Source: an uncultured Aquimarina sp.
GTDB lineage: Bacteria; Bacteroidota; Bacteroidia; Flavobacteriales; Flavobacteriaceae
NCBI GenBank assembly: GCA_947497175.1
Contig: CANMFM010000008.1
Coordinates: 1 to 64,000, forward strand
Direction of reading: 5' to 3'
DNA length: 64,000 nt
In this document: one piece after another, positions 57,041 through 64,000 of the stretch
Numbering within the stretch: position 1 is the first letter of the stretch
Layout: every line of letters starts with the position of its first letter
Position numbers and translations under genes: made by a program
Notes under the pieces: model-generated
Databases searched by the model: none
The model's input: the letters and a program-made list of their open reading frames with translations, nothing else
Told to the model about the DNA's origin: nothing

Positions 57041-58357
57041 CTATCGAACACTTATTTTGAAAGACTTTAAAATCCCATTATTATCTTCCAAAACACATAA
57101 ATAAATTCCCGGAGGCAGGCTTTTAGGATTAAAAGATTGCGTGTACTCTCCTGGTTCTTTGATTTGGTTTTCAAACATTTTTACTACAGTTTGATTTGAC
57201 AAATTACGTATACTCATTGTCAATTTTTTTGGAACGTTCACTCTGTAATTTACCGTTGAAGTATTTCTGAAACGATATGAAATACTTTTAATCATAAACG
57301 ATTCTATTGGATCATGCCCGTTTCTAAATTCATTAGTACAAATACCCATATTCTTCCATACTTGGTATGTTCCAGAATTTTCTTGAGGATTATCCCCTTT
57401 TGTCCACCATTTTGCTTCGTATTCTACTCCGTTATACTTTACTTTAGTACCGCCCACATAGATTGTACTGGCAAACCAATTGTTTAGACTATTGCAACCA
57501 TTACCTCCAGTATCATTACAGTTTTCAATAGAAGTATAAGCTATCTGTTCACAAGTAATTGTAAAATTGCTAACTTGATTTCCAGAAGAATCCTGTGCTT
57601 GCCATTGACTTCCGATAGTAGTATTTGCAACATAAAAATCCCCAGCATTGGCAAATCCTTGTAAAACATTGTTCTGAAAATACTCTAAAGCACAATTTGT
57701 GTTGTTGGTAAACGTAACATCGACCATATCTCCTGTAGTACACCCACCACCATTTCCATAAACCAAGATATCACTAACTGAATAAAATGCCTCATGACTA
57801 TCATTGTAATCTCTTTGCCATACACTTACCAAAGCGGCTCTTTTATTAGCATAGGAGTCTGGTATAAAAGATCTAATTGTTGTGAACGATTGAGCAGGTC
57901 TTTTACCTACGTGACCAATTTCAATCAGGTCATTCCATCGTAATGGTGTTGTAGGGTTCCAATTTAAAGGAGTAATATAGACTTTGTAGTACTCTGTTTT
58001 ATGAGGTGCTGTATTTTGCCATTTCACATCGATATACCCGTGATTAACCCTTGTTGTAGGCCATGCAGTAGTGAGCCCGTCCAGACAACTAAAATCTATT
58101 CCTCCTCCATTACCACCACTAGCAATTTGACCATCTGGGACATACTCCTGGTGTTTGCCAAAATCGGTATCTGGTTGTAATACTCCCATCCAATTATAGA
58201 TCGCATCTCCACAAGGTTGACACACGGCTGTGGAAGGGCTATTGTAACAATTATAAATTCGGCTGGGAGGCCAAATAACTGTACCATGAGAAAATATAGG
58301 TTGAGAAAGGTTGAATAAAAACAGAAACGATAAAAACAGTTTGAACAATTTATTCAT
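57041..58357 (-). CDS. AA10 lytic polysaccharide monooxygenase with CBM5/12 and T9SS tail
   Basis: It is a copper enzyme that oxidatively breaks crystalline chitin (or cellulose). The signal peptide ends IFS, leaving His24 as the mature N-terminus (HGTVIWPPSR); the second copper ligand is probably His119 in TAPHKTEYYKVYIT. The AA10 domain covers about 24-205. A middle domain of unknown type (about 205-285, with TFTNNTNCALEYFQNNV) follows, then CBM5/12 (about 288-340, YEAKWWTKGDNP) and a T9SS tail (about 360-438). It lies between the giant GH18 gene and the GH5-GH19 gene, separated from the former by a strong terminator, so it has its own promoter. Confidence 0.94.
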   Translation of the reverse strand: MNKLFKLFLSFLFLFNLSQPIFSHGTVIWPPSRIYNCYNSPSTAVCQPCGDAIYNWMGVLQPDTDFGKHQEYVPDGQIASGGNGGGIDFSCLDGLTTAWPTTRVNHGYIDVKWQNTAPHKTEYYKVYITPLNWNPTTPLRWNDLIEIGHVGKRPAQSFTTIRSFIPDSYANKRAALVSVWQRDYNDSHEAFYSVSDILVYGNGGGCTTGDMVDVTFTNNTNCALEYFQNNVLQGFANAGDFYVANTTIGSQWQAQDSSGNQVSNFTITCEQIAYTSIENCNDTGGNGCNSLNNWFASTIYVGGTKVKYNGVEYEAKWWTKGDNPQENSGTYQVWKNMGICTNEFRNGHDPIESFMIKSISYRFRNTSTVNYRVNVPKKLTMSIRNLSNQTVVKMFENQIKEPGEYTQSFNPKSLPPGIYLCVLEDNNGILKSFKISVR

Positions 58358-58418
58358 AATTAAGGTGTTAAGAGATGAATACCCCAGCTGAATTAAAGAA
58401 TAGAATTGAAGGGTATAT

Positions 58419-58473
58419 TAAAAAAAACTCTCTGATGACAAAATACAATTTTGGGGACGTCATCAGAGAGTTT
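58419..58473 (-). terminator. Terminator of the giant GH18 gene
   Basis: AAACTCTCTGATGAC (58425-58439) and GTCATCAGAGAGTTT (58459-58473) form a perfect 15-bp stem; on the minus strand the T-run of eight to nine bases follows (complement of the A-run at 58419-58427). Confidence 0.9.
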
Positions 58474-58486
58474 AACATAATTAAGG

Positions 58487-61400
58487 CTAACGTTTAATAA
58501 GCTTTCCTGTAGTTTTTTCTTTTGAAGTGGAAATCGTGTAGAAGTATAACCCTTCTTCTAATTTGCTCACATCAAAAGTATTAAGATTACTTCCCTTTTG
58601 AAGCTTGGTACCATTGTACTGCAATACTCGAATTCCTGTAGAATTAAATATCTGTAAATCAAATGTCATATTAGAAGTTTGACTTTCTACTTGTATATTG
58701 ATTACATCACCATGTACTGGATTAGGAGAAAGCGTAACCTGCATATTATCTTGACGTTGAACCAGTGTAGCTCTGCTGTCTAAACCATCAAGGTATGCTC
58801 TGTGCGGATTAGAAAATCCAAATCCACTTGCTTTATCCCAATTAATAGACCATGTCATTAATCCTCTGAAATTTGGATATCCAGAAGGGTTTCGCAACGT
58901 ATATCTTCCTCCAAAGGATTGCCCCTTGATAATATAGTCTAAGGCTTTATGCACTTCTGTTGGAACGGTATACCCACTTCCTGCTGCAGATCCGGTAGCC
59001 GGTAATCCTATCGCAACCTGATCTGGTCTTAATGCAGGGAATTGTTGACCACCAGCCACAGGAAACCCTTGTAATAGCATATCTGCCATGGCAACATGAA
59101 AATCAGCATTTGCAGAACCATAACATAATCCATCTAATCCTAACATACAACCTGTATTGTAATGTTGAACGTGAATATAATCCATATCATTACGCAATGC
59201 ATAAATAACTGGAAGATACGCTCCTGCCGGACCACCATAAGAGCTAAAACCACCTTGAACAAACAAAGTCTCTGGCGCCATAGAAAGTATAAAATCAGAA
59301 CTAAATTGAGATAAAATTGTTCTAAAAGCACTGATAAGGTTTACTACCTTTGGCGATGTAGGATTTTTAAAATCAGTATCTCCTGCTGCAAGAGAAATTG
59401 ACTGTCCTTCAAAATCGATATCCATACCATCAAAACCATATTCTCTGATAATATTAATCATTGAAGTACTGAAGGCCTGGGCATCTGCCGGTGTACTAAC
59501 ACCTACAACACCTGTCTCTCCACCCATAGAAATCAATACTTTTTTACCATTGCTCTGCAAACGCGCAACATCGTTCTTAAATTCTTCTACACTTGAATAT
59601 ATTGCAGGATCAGGCGTAAAAGTCATCGTAGAACCAATAGGAACCGTTGGTACCGCAAAAGCAATATTTATAACATCCCATTTATCCGAAACTTCACTAA
59701 GTTTCATAGGACCTGCAGGGTTAATAAAATTATGCCAATACCCTACTAATAGTCTTTTTGGCAAATCTCCTCCAGGATTTGGCGGATTCGTTGAACCTAC
59801 AGAAATATTTACTGCAAGAGACTCGCTCATTGCATTATCATCGTCTGTTGCTTTTGCCGTAAGTGTATAATTACCATCAGAAGCATTGTTCCAAGTAAAA
59901 CTATATGGGCTTGAGGTATCTTCTCCTATTTTTGTTCCATTTCTGAAAAACTCTACTTTGGTAACGTTACCATCACTATCTGATGCAGAAGCATTTATGG
60001 TAATTGTACTTCCTGTAGTAAATGATTGTCCGCTTCCTGGCTGTGTTATAGAAACGGTAGGGGATTGATTTCCTCCTGGAGGATTTCCTCCGCCACATTC
60101 TCCAAGCTCTTTCCAGGCATTGGTCCACGCCCAACCTACTCCAGGTTCGTAAGGACCTCCAACGGTACACCAACCACCAACTAAACACTCATATTCTTTA
60201 CCAGAGTTTTGTACTTTATCCCCGGTTGCATATGAGGATCCATCTACATACTGTGGTGTACTACAGCTACCACCGGTATCAGACTGAACTGTAATATTTA
60301 TTGCAGCTGAAGTCGTTGAGGCAGCATCATTATCGGTTGCTATAGCCGTAATACTATAGTTACCTTCAGCAGCGGTCCAACTCGCGGCAAAAGGTGCCGA
60401 AGTATCTTCACTAATCATTGTTCCATCAACATAAAAAGAAACTTTAGTTATAGTACCATCTGCATCGTTGGCATTTGCACTGATATTCACATTTTGCCCA
60501 ACATCAAAAGTAGCTCCTTCTGCTGGGTTAGTTATATTTACAGATGGTGCGGTATTATCGCTTGTTGAAACATTTATAGAAACTGCCGTAGCTGTAGTAA
60601 CCGCTCCATCATCATCAGTAGCTTTGGCGATAATTGTATGGTTACCTAAAACTGCAGACCAGCTAGCACTATAAGGAGATGATGTATCTGAACTCAGTAA
60701 GTTGTCATCTACATAAAAATCTACTTTCACTACAGTTCCATCACTATCTGATGCATTGGCTGTAATACTTACATCAGCCCCAGGCGCATATGTCGTTCCT
60801 GATGCTGGTGCAGTAATAGACACCTGCGGAGGCACATTTCCTGGAACACAAGGGTCACCGGCTACCGTATTAATGGCTGCTAACAAAGAAGTACTGGGAT
60901 CTGCAGTGTCATGAGACAACTCCCACATCATAATACCTCCTGCACGATCTAATGCCATTTGTGTTTTGGCTTTTATGGTAGGGATTCCGTTATAATTATT
61001 TCCCTGGAAAGAATCACTATTAGGATCTGCTCCCTGAGCCAATAACGAAGCATAGCTTTGCGCTTGAGGGCGGCTATAGAATGGCACCCCTAATATGGCT
61101 TTCTCTTTGGGTAATCCACGACCTAACCAATAGTCTAGTCCACCAGTAGCCTGAGCCATTGAACCATGATCGGGACCATCATACGCCATGATATTTAAAA
61201 AATCTACATCATCAAATACTCCATTGAGTACTCCGTCGGCGTTCCATCCAGAAACTACTACTGCAGCGGTTAATAATTTACCTCTACTGTGCATAGCTTG
61301 ACCAAGCTCCTGCATTAACAATTCAAAATGTTGAGGTTCGTTACCTTCACGAGGGTACTCCCAATCCATATCTACGCCATCAAGATTGTATTGATTTACA

Positions 61401-64000
61401 AAATTGACCAGGTTATTTATAAACGCTGTCCTTGTAGTTGGATTTGCAGCCAAGGTGGTAAAGGCAGAATCATTGCCATCCATCCATCCACCAACGGCGA
61501 TTAATACTTTTACTCCTTGAGCGTGCCCTAAAGACACAAGTTGTTGCATTTTTGACACATTATCAAGAGGTCGTAAGCTACCATCACTATTGGGTAATAG
61601 GAAAGAATAATTGATATGAGTTAACTTATCATACTGTATATTATTCGCACTACCTTGCCAACTCGGAGAATATCCAACGACTTTAAAACCACTTCTATCA
61701 CATCCACCACCACCATCAGAGGTAACACTAATACTTACACTGTTCGAGGTTGTTGTCTGGTTATCATTATCAATGGCTTTAGCGGTAAGATTATGATTTC
61801 CTAAAGTTGCTGTCCAAGTTGTTGAATAAGGAGCTGTTGTATCTTCAGCAATCATGGTTCCGTCTACATAAAATTGCACTTTAGAAACAGTGCCATCACT
61901 ATCTGATGCATTTGCATTTATGGTAACGCTATTTCCTGGCACAAAAGATTGACCACTTGTTGGAGAGGTAATCGAAATTTGTGGAGCTGTTCCTGCTCCC
62001 GAACATGGACCAATCAATTTCCACACGTTTTCTCTATTGGTTACCGGGTCATTATTTTGTGTCCACCATTTTGCTTCATATTCATTTCCTTGATACGATA
62101 CTCTATCTCCTCCCGTATATACTTGTCCATCAACATACGCCGGTGCAGTACAAGAACCACCACTTCCTGTTACTGTAATAGAAACAGATGCCGAAGCTTC
62201 CCCGTTTTCATTATCAGTCGCTTTTACTATTATTGAATGGCTTCCTGCCGAAGCATTACTCCAATCATAGCTATATGGTGCACTTGTGTCTTGTCCCAGA
62301 AAGGTATCGCCATCATAAAATTCTACTTTACTAATTGTACCATCGGGATCTGAGGCATTTGCCGTAATATTGATTGTAGTACCTGTTGTAAAAGAAGCTC
62401 CGTTATCCGGAGAAGTTATAGACACTGTAGGCAATTCATTATTTCCTATACCCGTAACCGATATCGAAATTGATGAAGTCGAACTTGCGCCTTCATTATC
62501 GTATGCTTTGGCTATAATTGAATAACTTCCTGCTGATACGTTATTCCAAGTATATGAGTAAGGTGCTGTCGTGTCTTGCCCTAATAAAGTAGCTCCATTA
62601 TAAAATTCAACACGAGTTATATTGCCGTTACTATCACTGGCATTTGTTGTAATATTGATAGTATCTCCGGCATTAAAAGTTGCTCCTTGAGATGGCGAAG
62701 TAATTGAAACTGTTGGTGCTGGATTTCCTGTACTTCCGGCTGCAAAGACTTCATTCATTTTATTGATTAAAGGAGATTTTACATTGGACCACCTTTTTAG
62801 TTTTGTACCAAAGGATTGTGCCGAACCACTAAATTCTAAATCTCCAAACACTGTCCATACGATAGTTCCTGCCAGGTTATTATCATTTATAAATTGAGCT
62901 TTGATTGCTATTGATTCTTCATCATCATAACTTAAAAAGAAATTTCCTTTTACCATATATGGAACTTTGGCTTGATCATCCCACTTTCTGGTCCAGCCAC
63001 TACCTGCTCCTGTTTTTTGCTTAATAAAAAAGTGATTTGGCGTACCGTCATACACTTCTAAAGGCCAATTTGTATAATCGGCGGCTGTACTTACCGGGCC
63101 ATCAGGCTGTATCGTAACATTTCGTTTAACCGTGGGGGTATTTAAGTCTGCAGTCCCGTCGGTAACGACACCTCTACCATAAAACGGAGCTCCAAAATTT
63201 ATTTTATATGATGGCACACCCATTGCTTTCATTTTATCTAATAGGGTTTGCCAGTTAAAATCTGGTGCTTCAGCTCCATCATAAGGATATACTGGTGCAT
63301 TATGTCCTGCGATGTTTGACCAACCTCCATTAAAATCATAGGTCATCATATTAAAATAATCCATCGTATTAGACAGCTTTGACCAATTGAATCCCTGTAT
63401 TTTTTTATAATCTGCAGCCATAGCCGCAGTGATTAGTTTATCTGGGCCTATGGCATCTCTAATTTCTTGTACTAAATTTTCGAAGTTAGCATAATCCGCA
63501 TTCGTTCCTGTAAAATTCATCCCAGGAAAAGGCCCAGGGTACTCCCAATCCAGATCGATACCATCGAACCCCATCTCAATAAGAGTTTTACAATCTTCAA
63601 TAAAGCGTGCTCTTTTAACGGGATCGGCAGCCATTTCAGGAAAATGTTTACACATACTCCATCCCCCTAAAGAAGCCATTATCTTCACTCCATTTCGGTG
63701 AGCCAGTTCAATTACACCCGGCGCACCGCCTTCTTTAGGCAAAGGAAGCGGAGCATTACCAGATCCGCTATTATTACTTATTCTCCATTTAGGATGTGAC
63801 CATTGATCACCATTAATGATATAGCCAAAGGCTTCGGCTCGTGCTTTTGTAACTGGACTTATATAGCTAAAAGCTTCAATTTCTCCAAGCAGCAAATGTA
63901 AATCCCAGCTATCATAAACGTTTCCATGAATAAGCTCGTCTGGTTGCTGTACTGCTCCCGACTGATAAATATTTTTATTTCTATGATCTCCACTATGAAG
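58487..64000 (-). CDS. Giant secreted chitinase with three GH18 domains (5' end outside window)
   Basis: The frame is open to base 64000, so the start is missing; TTG 63895 is not a real start. Counting from it, domains are: GH18-A (about 1-385, DGIDLDWE, Glu118), two Ig-like modules (393-577), classic CBM5/12 (581-631), Ig-like (636-725), GH18-B (735-1012, DGVDMDWE, Glu846), two Ig-like modules (1022-1203), Cys-rich CBM5/12 variant (1210-1268), Ig-like (1277-1366), GH18-C (1378-1705, DGMDIDFE, Glu1496) and T9SS tail (about 1718-1802). All three active sites are complete. GH18-A and -B are of the DWE type; GH18-C is of the DFE type and matches the neighbour chitinase. The visible chain is 1837 residues. 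Confidence 0.95.
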   Translation of the reverse strand, partial: LHSGDHRNKNIYQSGAVQQPDELIHGNVYDSWDLHLLLGEIEAFSYISPVTKARAEAFGYIINGDQWSHPKWRISNNSGSGNAPLPLPKEGGAPGVIELAHRNGVKIMASLGGWSMCKHFPEMAADPVKRARFIEDCKTLIEMGFDGIDLDWEYPGPFPGMNFTGTNADYANFENLVQEIRDAIGPDKLITAAMAADYKKIQGFNWSKLSNTMDYFNMMTYDFNGGWSNIAGHNAPVYPYDGAEAPDFNWQTLLDKMKAMGVPSYKINFGAPFYGRGVVTDGTADLNTPTVKRNVTIQPDGPVSTAADYTNWPLEVYDGTPNHFFIKQKTGAGSGWTRKWDDQAKVPYMVKGNFFLSYDDEESIAIKAQFINDNNLAGTIVWTVFGDLEFSGSAQSFGTKLKRWSNVKSPLINKMNEVFAAGSTGNPAPTVSITSPSQGATFNAGDTINITTNASDSNGNITRVEFYNGATLLGQDTTAPYSYTWNNVSAGSYSIIAKAYDNEGASSTSSISISVTGIGNNELPTVSITSPDNGASFTTGTTINITANASDPDGTISKVEFYDGDTFLGQDTSAPYSYDWSNASAGSHSIIVKATDNENGEASASVSITVTGSGGSCTAPAYVDGQVYTGGDRVSYQGNEYEAKWWTQNNDPVTNRENVWKLIGPCSGAGTAPQISITSPTSGQSFVPGNSVTINANASDSDGTVSKVQFYVDGTMIAEDTTAPYSTTWTATLGNHNLTAKAIDNDNQTTTSNSVSISVTSDGGGGCDRSGFKVVGYSPSWQGSANNIQYDKLTHINYSFLLPNSDGSLRPLDNVSKMQQLVSLGHAQGVKVLIAVGGWMDGNDSAFTTLAANPTTRTAFINNLVNFVNQYNLDGVDMDWEYPREGNEPQHFELLMQELGQAMHSRGKLLTAAVVVSGWNADGVLNGVFDDVDFLNIMAYDGPDHGSMAQATGGLDYWLGRGLPKEKAILGVPFYSRPQAQSYASLLAQGADPNSDSFQGNNYNGIPTIKAKTQMALDRAGGIMMWELSHDTADPSTSLLAAINTVAGDPCVPGNVPPQVSITAPASGTTYAPGADVSITANASDSDGTVVKVDFYVDDNLLSSDTSSPYSASWSAVLGNHTIIAKATDDDGAVTTATAVSINVSTSDNTAPSVNITNPAEGATFDVGQNVNISANANDADGTITKVSFYVDGTMISEDTSAPFAASWTAAEGNYSITAIATDNDAASTTSAAINITVQSDTGGSCSTPQYVDGSSYATGDKVQNSGKEYECLVGGWCTVGGPYEPGVGWAWTNAWKELGECGGGNPPGGNQSPTVSITQPGSGQSFTTGSTITINASASDSDGNVTKVEFFRNGTKIGEDTSSPYSFTWNNASDGNYTLTAKATDDDNAMSESLAVNISVGSTNPPNPGGDLPKRLLVGYWHNFINPAGPMKLSEVSDKWDVINIAFAVPTVPIGSTMTFTPDPAIYSSVEEFKNDVARLQSNGKKVLISMGGETGVVGVSTPADAQAFSTSMINIIREYGFDGMDIDFEGQSISLAAGDTDFKNPTSPKVVNLISAFRTILSQFSSDFILSMAPETLFVQGGFSSYGGPAGAYLPVIYALRNDMDYIHVQHYNTGCMLGLDGLCYGSANADFHVAMADMLLQGFPVAGGQQFPALRPDQVAIGLPATGSAAGSGYTVPTEVHKALDYIIKGQSFGGRYTLRNPSGYPNFRGLMTWSINWDKASGFGFSNPHRAYLDGLDSRATLVQRQDNMQVTLSPNPVHGDVINIQVESQTSNMTFDLQIFNSTGIRVLQYNGTKLQKGSNLNTFDVSKLEEGLYFYTISTSKEKTTGKLIKR

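Noticed and set aside
56898..57104. Plus-strand 68-residue ORF between GH5-GH19 and LPMO genes
   Set aside because: It starts with TTG, runs into the end of the LPMO gene and has no signal or domain.
63893..63895. TTG 63895 as start of the giant GH18 gene
   Set aside because: The frame stays open to the window edge and codes plausible protein (for example HGNVYDSWDLHLLLGEIEAF), and no signal peptide follows the TTG.

Overview
The window is AT-rich DNA from a Bacteroidota chromosome, most likely a marine Flavobacteriaceae of the Aquimarina type (the genus is inference). The signs are SusC/SusD and TonB-dependent receptor loci, FecR/ECF-sigma pairs, C-terminal type IX secretion (T9SS) sorting domains on secreted enzymes, and promoters of the Bacteroidota form TTTG-N19-TAnnTTTG. 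No tRNA, rRNA, CRISPR array, phage or insertion sequence was seen.

Layout. 1-430: two tandem, nearly identical minus-strand units, each with a promoter and (complete in one) an intrinsic terminator, read here as a duplicated small RNA. 590-2199: ECF sigma factor, membrane protein and Spy/CpxP-like periplasmic protein. 2344-9268: housekeeping and conserved genes (BNR-like lipoprotein, RsmB-type methyltransferase, purL, DUF4136 lipoprotein). 9731-18050: a fatty-acid degradation regulon (acyl-CoA synthetase; MarR regulator, fadN-, fadA- and fadE-like genes) with one shared palindrome in both promoters and a four-helix-bundle ORF cassette inserted between the fadN and fadA homologues. 18344-19138: lipoprotein with a phospholipase-A2-like C-terminus. 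19763-28270: alpha-glucan and trehalose genes (secreted GH13 amylase, CBM9-like protein, GH15 enzyme, OtsA-OtsB fusion, MFS transporter).

28316-37767: an ECF sigma / FecR / SusC / SusD / zinc metallohydrolase / DUF4302 uptake locus. 38228-44828: a minus-strand TonB receptor, DUF4249 and MG2-like locus. 45272-48685: M28 peptidase, esterase, DinB-like protein and atypical SDR. 49006-64000: a minus-strand chitin-degradation cluster encoding an astacin protease, a GH18 chitinase, a GH5-CBM6-GH19 fusion, an AA10 lytic polysaccharide monooxygenase and a giant protein with three GH18 domains that runs off the right edge.

How they work together. The secreted chitin enzymes share two kinds of chitin-binding module and repeated Ig-like linkers, and the four polysaccharide-acting members carry T9SS tails, so they look like a coordinated extracellular system: the LPMO and several chitinases open and cut crystalline chitin while GH5 and GH19 act on associated or alternative glycans. 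The most novel-looking items are the tandem small-RNA pair with structure-preserving substitutions, the shared MarR operator, the cassette inside the fad operon, the GH5-GH19 and triple-GH18 enzymes, and two neighbouring genes (MFS transporter, ECF sigma) that lack a usable canonical start codon.
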